Positions 32,155-44,944 of a stretch of DNA of 64,000 bases are shown piece after piece. The first letter of the stretch is position 1. Every line of letters starts with the position of its first letter. Position numbers and translations under genes: made by a program. A model generated the notes under the pieces. That model ran no database searches and was not told the origin of the DNA. It saw nothing but the letters and a program-made list of their open reading frames with translations. Source of the stretch: Buddleja alternifolia (lineage: Eukaryota; Streptophyta; Magnoliopsida; Lamiales; Scrophulariaceae); the NCBI GenBank assembly GCA_019426215.1, contig CM033393.1:11938046-12002045 (forward strand), written 5' to 3'.

Positions 32155-34688
32155 TTTCTGCTAGATATCTGTAATTAATCACTTTTTTCCTCTGATGGAA
32201 AAAACAACTTATAAAGAAAGTGAACAAATTTTGTGGTACATGCTTGAAGGAGGATACTTCATGAAGCCAAATCTTGTTTAAAGGAAAAATAGAAAAGTTT
32301 TGCAAATAAGTCAAGGTGTGTGAGGGGTAGAAATGTGAAAATGTGGAAGTAAAGAAGAACAAAACAAGCAGTTGTAAATGAGAAATTATTTTTGGCGAGT
32401 GAGATTTAATGGAGAAAATGTGTTTGAATGAGTTTTTTTTTTATCGAAGAAAAAAGTGTAGTAATTAGGTATGATGTGATGTCTTTTTTTGTAAGAAAAA
32501 TTATTTTTTGTGTGAAATTGATATTGATGAATTTTGTTTTCTAAGAAAATTTAGACATTTAAATTAAACTCATCGATTAGGCCATCAAAAAATATTCAAA
32601 GTGGATTTTACTTTGTACTTTGCGTCATTTCGTATCAAGATATGTGATTATTTTGATTGATTATGTTAAAATATTGGCAGACAGAGGTCTTTTAGTTGTT
32701 GAATGAGCTGTTTAATCATGAATAGTAAAAAAATTGATTTTCCTGAGGAAAATTAGAGAGAAATGCCACTTAAATCCATTTTTAAAAATAAATTTGATAT
32801 TTTTTTTTAGGGAAATTAAGTGTAACACATTTCTCTGAGATATTTTTAAAAAATGTCAAACAAATACATTTTTGATGAAAAAAATTCTGAAAAATCGAGA
32901 AATGGAAAATCACGTGTCAGTGGGGTCTAAAGGTTGAGAATTTGTGTTCAAAAAGGTTTTCCCAAGATTAAATAGAGATTAAACAATGGTTATTGGAAGT
33001 TTACTTGTGTATATAGAGAGAAAGGCAAAATTTACAAAGAGAGCAATTGAACGAAGTTCAGGATTAGAAAAAATTACATAATATAGGATACGTTGGAGAT
33101 ACAAGTATATATATATTTTGACTCACTATGTTCATTACATAAATAAAAGTGCAATACTGATACAGGTTCATTGTTTATAAGTTCAAAAAACTTTGAAGGT
33201 AACCATAATATTTCATCATTTGTGACGGTATAAGAATGTCATTTCATTGATACTAACATTTACCTTCTTATCCAAAATCTTTGGCAATAAAGTTTAAATG
33301 ATAGATTTCACATGGAACAAAAGAAGAAGAATTATATTAAGAAGTAAAACCGAAACGATTTTTTACTTCTTTAAATTTCTTTATTGTTTGTTTAACCTTT
33401 TAACGTATGGTCAAAGTCATTATTATTTTTCTATTTTAACCTATAAAGTATTATATAATATTCAAAAATACTATGCCTAATATTCAAGGCTTATCAAATA
33501 CTTCGAATTTTGTATGAGATACGGCACCCAGGAGTATCGGATAAGGTATCCGAAATTTTTTTTATTTAATTTTTGGATACGTAAAAAGGGTATCTGATAC
33601 GTATCCGTGTGGTATCTGCAAAGTATTGTATCCAATACGAATACGATACTGCACGAATCGAATTTTAGAAGTATTCGTGCATCATAAATTGATACCTATC
33701 ACTTTGAGAGTTGAGAATCTACATTTTGTATAAAACAAAAGTTGTAGTTGTCCGTGGGTCAATCTAGTGCAACAAAACCTAATTTAGTCAAGTACATGCA
33801 AAAGTGCATTTTTAGTCTTATAATATAGGATTGAGCACATTTAATTCCTGAGTAAGAGTTTGTACTTTTAATTTCACAATTTTAAAAGTATTGCATATTT
33901 GCTCTACACTGTTAAATTTTGGGAACGTAGTCAGCCACATGAGTGATATGTAGTCGTTAGTCCTGTTGACTTGATTAGGAAAAATTATTTAAAGGACAAT
34001 ACTTTTATTGTGAAATTTTCCCCTGAATTTTTCTCATCCATTGACATTTTCTCTTTGAAACTATCGAATACATTTCACATGAGTTTTCCTACCGCATCAT
34101 GAGTAACAACCACCTGACATCATTTGGCCGATGTCTTCCAAGCATCGAGGATTTGATCAAATGTGTTAATTTTAAATTATGGGACTAAATGTGTAAAGCT
34201 TGTAAAACTCGGCCAAATTTGTCCATCCTCCATTAAATAAGACTAAAATTATAGGTTGTCGACGTCTATTAAAAAATCTTACAAAATTTTATGTTAGAAC
34301 ACTAGAAGATATTTGTTCAGGAATTCCTCACATCTTGTTAACTCAATTTTCTTAAAAGAATTTCTCAATCCCTTCAATCTCCAAAAAATCCCAAAAGCAA
34401 TTCAATTTTCAACCACCAATTCTCTGTCGAAGAATATACATTTCGCCGGCAGCTATGATGGTGCTACATTACACCTAATACGCGATACATATAATTTATT
34501 AAATGTGTTGAATGTATTGAGTTCGACATTAATCGATCAAGATTAGAATTTTAGCATATACGTTGGAATAATTAGGTGGAATCCTTGGACTTTTATTCCT
34601 AAGCCTTAGCGGTGATGGCAAAGTTTGGTGGGGCCTCAAGGGCCTCTTGATTACTGACAATCTATTGTTATTTAATGTCTGATTTGTC
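32155..34688. other. AT-rich intergenic DNA upstream of the U-box gene
   Basis: The first few hundred bases must hold the promoter of the leftward U-box gene. The only other structure I see is a cluster of GGATACG/CGTATCC words at about 33525-33650. The open frames here are short and have no family resemblance. Confidence 0.4.
33520..33660. repeat. Cluster of short GTATCC/GGATAC words in both orientations
   Basis: Words such as GAGTATCGGATAAGGTATCC, TTTGGATACGT, GATACGTATCCGTGTGGTAT and TATCCAATACGAATACGATA crowd into 140 bp. They look like the remains of a small transposon with repeated binding words, but no paired ends are evident. Confidence 0.4.
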
Positions 34689-34689
34689 A

Positions 34690-34875
34690 ATGATATCTTG
34701 GTCTAATGATAATAGTTCGACTTAATAACTTAGAGTTGGTTCGATTCCACCATATGTATGAGTTGTTTATCTTATTATATAATAGTTTATTGATTCTAGT
34801 TTGTAATAGTGTTGATTGATTATAGATAATTGAATTCACGATGTAATGATGTAACCGTTTCATCAAAACAAATGT
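34690..34875 (+). mobile_element. Possible tRNA-derived SINE fragment
   Basis: A perfect Pol III B box (GGTTCGATTCC) lies at 34738-34748, and GTCTAATGAT about 40 bp upstream could be a weak A box. No A-tail or target-site duplication is clear. Confidence 0.35.
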
Positions 34876-34957
34876 TTGATTTGAATGTTTGAAATTTCGT
34901 TTTTGTCCTTAAGCTAACTAAACTTGTTAGTTTGGTTAACAATGTGATTTGAGCAAT

Positions 34958-35159
34958 CCAATACTTGTTAGCTTAGTGGTATCAACTTTCACTTTTATGT
35001 GGTAGGTTTTGGATTCAATTCCAGATTGTTGAAGTTGTGATTTTTCTCTCCTTATTTGGAGTCTTATATGGTATGTGTGACTCATGATTAAAAATTATTG
35101 GTTTGGGTTTGTCAGGTAAAATTTATCCTCTTTTGTCTACAATTAAAAAAAAAAAAAAA
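34958..35159 (+). mobile_element. tRNA-derived SINE with A-tail and diverged target-site duplication
   Basis: An A box (TAGCTTAGTGGT, 34969-34980) and a B-box-like GGATTCAATTCC (about 35012-35023) have Pol III spacing. The body ends in fifteen A residues (35145-35159). The flanks are related: ACAATGTGATTTGAGCAAT (34939-34957) before and ACATTGTGACTTAAGCAGT (35159-35177) after, matching at roughly 15 of 19 positions. Together these are the signature of an old SINE insertion. Confidence 0.65.
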
Positions 35160-35399
35160 CATTGTGACTTAAGCAGTAGTTCAGTATATCCGTATATTCT
35201 CCTAAGGAGATCAGGTATAATATAACCTTAAATCTCATCTAAAACAATGTCATAACTTAGTAAGTATCCGAGCAATAGACTACTATGACAAAATTTATGG
35301 ATAATATCATGATTGAAAAACTAAATATGGAAAGAAAGTCAAAAACTCTGCAAGCAATGCGGGAAAATCTATGGTGGATTGAGCATATTGCTCTGGGTC

Positions 35400-36284
35400 T
35401 GTTTATACTAAAAATAAAAATAGGTTTTACGAACTAAAAAACTCAAATGGCCCAACATTGACTAATGGGCCCAGAAATAAAAAGATTAAGCCCATTATAA
35501 CAACAACAATATGCGGAGTGATCTAAAATGGAATGGGCCCAATACGAATCTAAATTTGGCAGGATAACAAGGCGGGTCCAAATATGTCAAGTCCAAGGCA
35601 GGATCAAAGAGTCGGGAATTCAATAAGAAAAGTAACCCTCCAAAACTAGAGAATTTTGAAAAAGAAGTTAGAGGCAGTTCCCGACGGTTGATAATGTGGG
35701 ATCACGAAGTGGAGATAAAAACGAAAGAGGAAAAAGAAAAAAAAAAGGATGATCAGAATCATAAACAACTTATTTACTCTTTTCTTAGGAGTAGACGTAA
35801 TTAGAAGTAGTCCGTAACATAGATTAGCAGTAGTCGTAAAGTAGTAATAGTTCAACGAGAATCGCTAGATCCGACCTTCAGGGTTGTACTGGCATTCAAT
35901 CAATTGTAATTTCCTCGAATACTTTCATGGAGGTATGAATTATTTATTTTCAGATTTCAGTATTTGATAGGAGATTCGTATCTTGACTTAAGTTTTCTGT
36001 TCATCATTATCGTATTCAAAAGAAAAGATTCTCACGTAGGTATAAGATTATCTTTTAGTCAGATTTAAGTATCTGAGAGATGATTTTTATCTGGACTTGA
36101 ATCTTATCTTTTATCTTATTATTGCATTCGAAGACAATAAATATCCTCTATAATTAAGACTTGAACCACCGAAATAGCGTGTCGAACGCGGGGGTTGAAA
36201 GATAATCTCAAGATATAGATTATCGCGGGGCTCGGAACACGATATTGGATCCACCCTAGTCTAGTTTGTTTTTTAAACGAAACA
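35400..36284 (+). repeat. 5' LTR of the Tat element
   Basis: The first base pair TG at 35400 follows the target duplication GGGTC. Immediately after the CA end lies TTTTTTGTGACCACAGTGG, presumably including the primer-binding site; I do not assign the tRNA. Confidence 0.93.
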
Positions 36285-36361
36285 AGTTTTTTGTGACCAC
36301 AGTGGGAGTCGGTTTTGATAACTGACGTTGTAAAATCTTTTAAAAACAAAATTCTTGTATA

Positions 36362-39300
36362 ATGTCTGAGGATTCACTTAGAGATGATTTGGCTGACGAC
36401 TGTGATACTCAGCTAATTGCGAGACAAAAGGTTAGAGTGGACAAAATGTATGAACAATTTGTCCAGGTTTTGAAACAGACCTTAGCGGGTGCTCGCGAAG
36501 ATCAGAGAAGAGAATTTGATGATCAGTACCAAGCATTAGCACAAGAGTCGGCCCGAATATTTACTGCAATCGTGCAAGACATTGCAGTGAACGCTCGAGA
36601 TGGACTGGCTCGAGAGGTGACTCGAGTAATCACCGAATTAGGAGAAATCTTTAATCAAACATGTGATGTTTTCTCGAATATGATAAATACTCAGGTAACC
36701 TTAGCACTTGAACCCTTAATTAGCAGGCATAACATTCTAGTAGAAAAAGTATCTCAATTAATATCAATTGAACCTAGGATTCGAACCAGGACAGTCAATC
36801 CAAATGAAGTTCCCCTCAGATATCCTCGAGATGCTCGAACTCGAGAAGAAAGATTCGATATTGGCCAATATTTGAATCAAGTTCTGCTTCCCTCGAATCA
36901 GGTTCCATTCGAGGAGCAGCGTTTCTCGAATCCACAAAATGCTGGGGGGCATCCCGTGTGAGTCAAGTGAATGCCTATACGAGTCAATTTATTCCTCAGC
37001 CAGCAAGGCCAAATGTCTCCATACCACCGAATGGTCCGGAACAAATGCCTGTTGGTTATCCACCGAATGTTAATCTTGGGAATCCTGAGCCAATCGGTTA
37101 TACCCAAGGGTACTATAGTGGGGTTCAAAATATGTTTCAAGGGCCACCTGGATCTTTGAATATGGGAAATCAAGGCTTGCCTAATTATCAGGCAAACCAT
37201 AATTTCCCTTATATGGCTTATAATTTCCAACACCCATATACTAGGGGGCATTATATGCCTAACAATTATATGGGCGGAAATTTAGGGCCACGAATACTTG
37301 ATCCTCTGCAGAATCAAGTAGAGATGGCTATCGAAAGAATATACGGGCCTGGTTTTCGAAGAAACCACAGGTTGATTTCGGGAAAACCTTACCCTGATTA
37401 GGTAGATAGGAATTTTTCTTTCCCAAGAACCTATAAAATCCCTAACTTTACTCTGTTTTCCGAGGATGACCATGTGTCAGCCTTGGAACACCTATCTCGA
37501 TTCACATGCCAATGTCGAGAAGCTGCTGACCAGGAATACCTTAAACTAAGATTGTTCCCCAGTTCTTTAACCGGATCTGCCTTCAACTGGTATACGAATT
37601 TATCTCCTAATTCGATACATACTTGGGATGAAATGCAGTTCCAGTTTCAGAATCATTTTGCTCGAACCGAACCGAGCATGACTATGAGTGACTTAGCCAA
37701 AATTAGGCAGAGTACTAGAGAGTCAATAGAGGAATTCTTAGCCCGATTTAAGAAAGCTAGAATCAAGTGTCATTTGAACCTCCCCGAGTCCGAATTTGTA
37801 CAGTTGGCCCAACAAAACATGGCCTTCGAATATAGGGTGAAATTTGACGGAATGATGTTTTCTGACTTCCGAGCCTAGCAGAAAGTGCAATTAGATATGA
37901 AAATATGCTAAAAGAGGAAAGCCAGAGAAAACATCAAGGATTCAATACCTTTGAAGTGGGTATTCCATGGGCATTCGAAGATGCCTATGAAATAGATTTG
38001 GCAGAATTTATCAAAGGACCCCCATTTCAGTGTGGGGCCCTCGAAAGAAAGGACTGTGTAGCTACAGGTTCTTTACAAACAAAAAAGGAAAAAGAGTATA
38101 ATTTCGATATAACAAAAACAGAGCGAATATTCGATTGGCTCCTGGCAAATAAAAAACTTAAATTAAAAGGAAAACATCGAATAACATCAAAGGCAGAAAC
38201 TAAAGGAAAGCCATACTGTAAATGCCATAATGCTTTTTCACATGAAACGAACGAGTGCATTATGTTTAGGAATTTAATACAAGAAAAATTAGACTCGAAA
38301 GATATTATTTTTCCAGACACTCAAAAAACAAATATTGACAAAGATCCATTTCCCTGTTTTAAATTTCGAAATAAATACTGTGGATGTTAACGATTCTGAG
38401 TTTTCTGACTTGCAGGTGCGAAAGGAAGCCAAGTTGGCAAATCGATTGTTCAACAGGCTGATAGATGAGGGAGTGTTGACATTCCCAAAGGTAAAAGATG
38501 AAGGTTTGGAAGGCATGTGCAGATGGCACATGAATACTATGCACACCACTGACCAGTGCCAGATTTTCAGGCGTTTCGTTGCAAAACAGTATGAGAGAGG
38601 TACGATATGCCCATCAGGAATCGATAAGAGAATTTTGGAATTCGATCAAGATGGATGGCCGAAAGACAAAGAGGCGATCGTCGAAACTAAATCATCCGCT
38701 CAAGGAAAAAAGGAAAATTCGTATAAGGAGGTACTCGAAACCCCTGTACGTGAAACTGTGTATCAGACGCCTGCTAAGGTGGTGAAGAATTTAACCCAGA
38801 TGCAGAAGGTATTATGCAGTCAGTGCGCAGATACTTTACATTATGAGTTGGTAAGGCTACAAGTTATCCTGAATGATCCGAAATGGGTTCCCGCATATCA
38901 AAAGAAATGGAATAAAAGACAAAGGCGTGATACGAACGACCAATTCCTCGGACCAACAACCTACAATAGGCATTTTCGAGGAAGATGAGGAAGAGGATAT
39001 GGGAGATTTGCACAGGCTGGCAAAATTTCACCCTTTGATCGCTTGGGTGGATATCGCAACCACTTCGAGAAGAAGATAAATGACCACCCGAAGGTTCTCG
39101 CCCAACAAGTGGCCTATTCGCGAGCCGCAGTGACTTTAGAGATGCAACAGGAGGCAGTGATTGCCAATCTGAGAGTTGAGGAAGAAGCGTTATCGAAAGG
39201 GATTTTGAAATCGAAGATAGTCAAGAATTCAAGCCAAGATGATCTCGAGAAAGACGTTGATCAACTGAGCGATCAGTTAAAAGATGCTAACTTGAAAGGA

Positions 39301-39642
39301 AAAGGAGTCATGATCGAAGATGATGAGGAGTTGGGAGACTTCGAATCTGGGGATGACTTGGATATTTTACTCGGAGACACGCCATATGAGGAGTCAACAA
39401 ACGAAGCTGACTTAAAGGCAAAGGAAGCTTCGTTAGAAAGAATTTTGAAGCTCAAAGAAGATAGGGACATAGATATGGTAACTGTGCTGCCAGCTGAGGT
39501 TGCAGCCAAAGAAAATACGGATGAGGAAGAAAGTATGCTCGAAATCGCGACCAATACGGAGAAAGGTAACCCATCCTATTTTCAAATTACTAATGGTAAA
39601 TCGCTCGGAGATAATAAACATAAAATGGAAAATTTAGCTTAA
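36362..39642 (+). pseudogene. Tat gag pseudogene
   Basis: The product begins MSEDSLRDDLADD at 36362, shifts frame near 36958, meets a TAG near 37399, and shifts again around 37876-37905 and 38335. The Retrotrans_gag core lies at about 37480-37870, with AFNWYTNLSPNSIHTWDEM and FLARFKKARIKC. Two related cysteine/histidine segments follow, CKCHNAFSHETNEC and CRWHMNTMHTTDQC, resembling an unusual knuckle present twice. After a TGA at 38986 the frame continues into an acidic linker (39043-39642) that leads to the protease. Gag would form the particle and bind RNA. The breaks number at least five. Confidence 0.85.
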
Positions 39643-39651
39643 CTGTTATTT

Positions 39652-40149
39652 TTGAAAGAAGAAATAAATAATAACCATATGAAACCCTTGTTCATACAAG
39701 CCGAAATCGAAGGCATTCCCATTAGTAAAGTATTTGTCGACAATGGGGCCACTGTTAACATTTTGCCCGAAAAAATGTTAACAAGACTGGGCAAAGGCTC
39801 GAAAGACTTAGTAGCTGCTGATGTAGCAGTCTATGGATTCTCAGGTCAAGCTACCAAAGTCTTAGGAGTTTTGCCCTGTCGAATCAAAATAAGAACCCAA
39901 AGTTCCTACTCAGCATTTTTCGTAGTCGAGACAAACTCACCATCATTTAATGCCTTGTTGGGGAGAGATTGGATACATCAAAACTATTGTATCCCTTCGA
40001 CCTTACATCAAGTGTTAATTTGTTGGAACGGACACCAATTCGAGGTGGTCAAAGCAGAGAGAAATAATTATTTCATCGATACACAAATTGTCAATGCCAG
40101 GTATGAAGTGGGAAAGCTCGAAGGAAATGGCCGTTTAAGATTCACGTGA
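39652..40149 (+). pseudogene. Tat aspartic protease region
   Basis: The frame is continuous with the gag linker except for one TAA at 39640. KVFVDNGATVNILP holds the catalytic DNGA motif at about residue 29, and SFNALLGRDWIH closes the fold. The protease would cut the Gag-Pol polyprotein. The domain itself is intact, but no intact polyprotein could deliver it. Confidence 0.85.
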
Positions 40150-40263
40150 AAAGCCATCGAAGAGGCTACAGAAGACGAAGGAAGAACAAGAAGAGTCTAT
40201 ACTCGAGATGGGCTGTAAGTTAGCCGAAATCGAAATAGGGCAAGTTTAGGTTTTGTATATGTT

Positions 40264-43200
40264 ATGAAGAAAGCAATTGTAACTAAGGATAGCTTTGTTT
40301 TAGAAGTTTTTCGAAGACTAAGTATTGAACGAGTAGAATCGAAATTATATGATTATGATCTTGATTATATTAGTCATGATAAGTTTAATTCGAAATATTG
40401 TCATAATGAAATATGTAAGGCAAATTCTCGAGAGACAATCTCTCGAAATTCAGCATGCATGGCAGACCATCAAGAAATGGCTTTTCGAAATAATACATGT
40501 AAGGTAGGTTCTCAAACAACCACCTCTCGAGGTGAGGCATGTCTGACAGATCCTCGAAAAGAGGGTACTCATGAGGAGGATTCTCGAAATAAGGAACGTA
40601 GGATAGAATACCAAAACAAAAAGAATGTAACAAACTCTCGAGCTGAAAATACCAAACAAAGGATCCTAGAACCAGACGAAAATATTAGAAAAATTGTTCA
40701 AGATCATTTAAAAGAGGTTAATCTAGGAACCATCGAAAACCCTCGAATAACATATGTAAGTTCGAAGATGAACCAAACAGAAAAAAAAAAAGAGTTAATC
40801 GAAATGTTACATCAGTTTAAAGACTGTTTCGCTTGGGCACATCATGAAATGCCCTGAATTGATACAAATATAGCTCGACATGAGTTACCCATTAAGCCAG
40901 GCTTTAAACCTGTGATACAAGCACCGAGGCGCTTATCCCCAGATCTAATGGGAGCCATCAAAGAAGAAATAGAGAAATTGGTCGAAGCTAAGTTCATTAG
41001 ACCGACTCGATATGTTGAATGGTTGGCAAATATAGTACCGATAATTAAGAAGAATGGTAAAATACGAATATGCATTGACTTTAGAGATTTAAATAAGGCT
41101 ACACCGAAAGATGAATACCCAATGCCAATGGAAAATGTACTGATTGATGCAGCCGCTAGGCATAAGATGATGTCCTTTATGGATGGATATTCTGGATACT
41201 ATCAGTTGAAAATAGCCGAAGCAGATCGGCATAAAATAATTTTTAGATGTCCAGGTTCCATAGGAACTTTTGAATGGAGAGTCATGCCTTTCGGTTTGAA
41301 AAACGCCGAGGCAACTTATCAGAGGACCATGAATTATATTTTTCATGATCTAATCGAAAAGTCCGTGGAAATATACATCGATGATGTAGTCGTTAAAGCT
41401 CACAATCATGAAGAGCACATGCAATCTTTGATGAAGGCTTTCCAACGAATGAGGCTTTTTAATCTAAAAATGAACCCCTTGAAATGTGCTTTCGGTGTAG
41501 AAGCTGGAAATTTTTTAGGATTCTTGATCCATAATCGAGGCATTGAGGTGGACCGAAATAAAGCCAAAGCTATTATAGAAGCTAAGCCTCCGAGCAATAA
41601 AAGAGAACTACAATGTTTCTTAGGGCAAGTGAATTTCCTACGAAGATTCATATCTAACCTAGCCGAGAAAACAGAAGCTTTCTCCCCGTTACTACGAATA
41701 AAAGACGAAGATGAATTTGTATGGGGTGATGAACAAAGAGGAGCATTTGACACTATAAAGAAATATTTAGTTCAACCTCTGGTGTTAATTCCTCCTCGAA
41801 AAGGAAAAAAGCTAAGATTATATATATCGGCGGCAGAAGTATCAATAGGCTGCCTATTAGCGCAGGAAAATGACAGGGGCTATGAACAAGCTGTGTTTTA
41901 CTTGAGCAGATTTCTAAACAATGCAGAAAAAAGGTATACCTCGATAGAAAAATGGTGCCTCAACCTATATTTTGCTTCTATAAAATTAAGGCATTATTTT
42001 GCTACATATTCTATCGAAGTAGTATCCCCAACCGACGTCATTAAATTTATGATCAATCAACCTTTGATTAAAGGTCGGTTGATTAAATGGAGCCTTAACT
42101 TGCTCCAATTTGACTTGATATATGTGCTACAAAAAGCGGTAAAAGGTCAGGCCTTGGCCGATTTTTTAGCCGATCACCCGTCTATTGACAGGGAAACTAT
42201 GGGACATTTCAAAATTGATGTCATTAACACCGCTCCTTGGATCCTCTATTTCGATGGTTCGAGTACTCGAGATAGCGCAGGGATCGGGATATATATCATA
42301 TCCCCATCTAAATTAATCACCAAAATGTATGCGAAAATTGAAAGTGACTGCACCAACAATAGGGCAGAATACGAAGCCCTTATTTTGGGATTAGAGGTGC
42401 TAAGAGATATGAAAGCAAAGAATATAAAGATAAAAGGGGACTCCCAGTTGATAGTAAATCAAGTAAAGGAAATATTTAAATGTGTGAGCCCTGTAGCAAT
42501 ATCCTCTTTTGCTCGAATAAACGAGTTGTTCAAACATTTCGAAACAGTTGAAGTCTCATATATACCACGAGAAAAGAATCAAATATCTAATGATTTAGCT
42601 CAACTAGCGTCCGGATATAAAATTGATTCAGACATGGTCGAATCAGCTATCCAACTCAAACCAAGAACAATAATACCTTTCGAACAGAGGGTAACTCGAA
42701 TTCACAAAATCGATATTCTTAAAGAAGAACGAGATTGGCGTTTAGAAATCATCGAATACCTCCAAAGCCCATCTAGAGGAGGCTTCTCGAATAAATTAAA
42801 ATTGATGGCCCATCACTATTTTTACGATGGACAAGAATTATATAGAAAAGATCCTCAAGGGGTTTTGTTGAAATGCCTTGATCTAGAGGATGCACTAATT
42901 ATAATGGCAGAAACCCACGAAGGGGTGTGCGGAGCCCATCAGTCAGGACAGAAAATGAGATGGCTGATACAAAGATATGGATTCTACTGGCCAACTATCT
43001 TACGAGATTGTATAAGTTATGCTAAAGGATGTAAGCAGTGTCAGAAACATGGAAAAATAATGAGGCAGCCGACTGTCAGTTTAAACTCCATAATAAAACC
43101 CTGGCCATTTCGAGGTTGGGCCATGGACATAATCGGAGAAATTAAGCCAGCTTCATCTAAGAAGCATAGGTATATCTTGGTGGCCACTGATTATTTTACC

Positions 43201-43938
43201 AAATGGATAGAGGCTAAAACTTTTGAAAATATAAGTTCAAAACAAGTGGTCGAGTTCATTAAAGAGTATATCATCACGAGATTTGGTATCCCAGAAACCA
43301 TAACCTTCGATCAGGCTAGAGTATTTAATAGCGCAAAAGTGCTCGAATGTCTAGAACAATTCGGAATAAAATTGATAAATTCGACACCTTATTATGCCCA
43401 AAAAAATGGCCAAGCTGAATCATCGAACAAGCTAATTAAAGGTTGTATTTCAAAAATGATAGGCTAAAACCCAAGAGATTGGCACAAATTGCTAATCGAT
43501 GCAATTTGGGCACTAAGGACAACCAAGAAAGACAGTCTAGGAATATCCCCTTTCCAATTAGTATATGGCCACGAGGCAGCAATTCCTTTGGAAATCAATA
43601 TTAAGTCTAGACGAATTCTCGAACAAGCACAACTTTCAACCGAAGAATATATGGAAAATATGAATATCGAAAAACTAGACCATGAAATATTGCAAGTTCA
43701 AGCATTGCAACAAATAGAACTTCAAAAGAATAGAATCGAAAGAAGTTATAATAAAAAAGTAAAGACAAGATCCTTCGAAGTAGGGGATTTAGTTTGGAAA
43801 ATGATTTTACCTGAAGGTTCAAAAGATAACTTTTATGGGAAATGGTCATCTAAATGGGAAGGACCATTTTTAATTTCGACTAAATTATCTGGGAATGCTT
43901 TCGAACTCCAAACGGATAAATGGAGACAAGTATGGTAA
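40264..43938 (+). pseudogene. Tat pol: RT, RNase H, second RNase H, integrase
   Basis: A lead segment (40264-40857) ends at a TGA where Gly is expected, then the frame stays open from 40912 to 43467 (851 aa). In that piece RT has YIDD at residues 155-158. The first RNase H (about 300-420) lacks obvious catalytic acids. A second RNase H (about 443-567) keeps all four: YFDGS, NRAEYEAL, KGDSQL and SNDLAQLA. Integrase has an HHCC zinc site (H669, H676, C707, C710) and D739, D800, E835. A TAA at 43465 interrupts the C-terminal part, which continues to 43938 with KWSSKWEGPFLI and then shifts frame. Dual RNase H is the Tat-clade mark. Only a few stops separate this from an intact pol. Confidence 0.92.
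40425..40640 (+). repeat. Degenerate TCTCGA-rich periodic segment between protease and RT
   Basis: TCTCGA or TTCGAAA words alternate with GCATG/ACATG-containing words about every 60 bp (for example CTCGAAATTCAGCATGC, TTTTCGAAATAATACATG, CTCGAGGTGAGGCATG). The protein reading shows a loose 20-residue periodicity with Cys and Ser-Arg. A similar cluster lies on the other side of the element at 50576-50650. Confidence 0.45.
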
Positions 43939-44944
43939 AACATTAAATGCAAGATATCTAAAGAAATATACACCAAGTATATGGAAAGAAAACGAAACCA
44001 TTATATTCGAAAGGTTACCCGCAACTGGCCAAAACCTCTTACAATCAGAGTAAAAATATTAAAGGAGTATTACTCGACATTGTTTAAGATTTAAGAAAAT
44101 ACAAGGAACTAACTAATATATCTAAAGCAGAATCGAAGGTATCTCTCTCGAGTAGAGCAGGTTTAACTACTTCTTCGAGTTCGTGGGTTAACTCTGCTAT
44201 TTGATCATTCAAAGCCGACAAGTTATCTTCGACTTGATCAACTGATTGAGCCAAACGGTCCCACTCAAGTTGGAGGTCGGCAATCCGGGCATCAAGAGCA
44301 GCAATTCGAGCTAAACAGTTAGCTTGAGAATCCTCTAGCACAGTAATCTGACTGTAAAGCTGGCCCATTCGTTGAGAGTGGCTGGAAGAAGCTTCATCCT
44401 CGAAAGGATTGATGCCTTGATCCATGAAAGAATGAAAACTAGCTAGGCTACTCTCGAAAGTTTCACGAGCGGTTTGGAACATTGGTAGCCATGTTTCGGC
44501 CATCTTTGAGGCCACTTCATCAAGGAGAAAACGAAGTTCCTTCAGCAAATTGAGGTCATTGAGCCTATGCCTTATATCATGGAGAGCTTCATTTAGGGCA
44601 ACTCGGGAAAACATGACGGGTGTTGTATTGCCTAAAAAGGGAAATTCCGAAATTAAAACGCAAAGCATTTAAAGCTAGCGAAAAATCATACATGAAGTAA
44701 AACAGGCACGGACCTTCATACGGGGCAGCAAGGGCCATAGTAGAGCTCGAAGGGCCAGGGGCCAAGACCGGCCTGGAAAGATTGGTCGAATGAGGGATAT
44801 CCTCAATTTCTTCTATTCAAGCTGAGGAGGAAATAAGAGAAGGGTCAAGAGCAAGCCGGATTTGGGACCCCAGGTTAAGATTCGGGTTAATATCGTGAAA
44901 GATGGATGAGTCCACAACGATAGTGGATACTCCTGTCGTAGTGA

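Noticed and set aside
38027..38549. Minus-strand frames across Tat gag
   Set aside because: They are reverse shadows of the gag reading frames, which contain recognisable modules.
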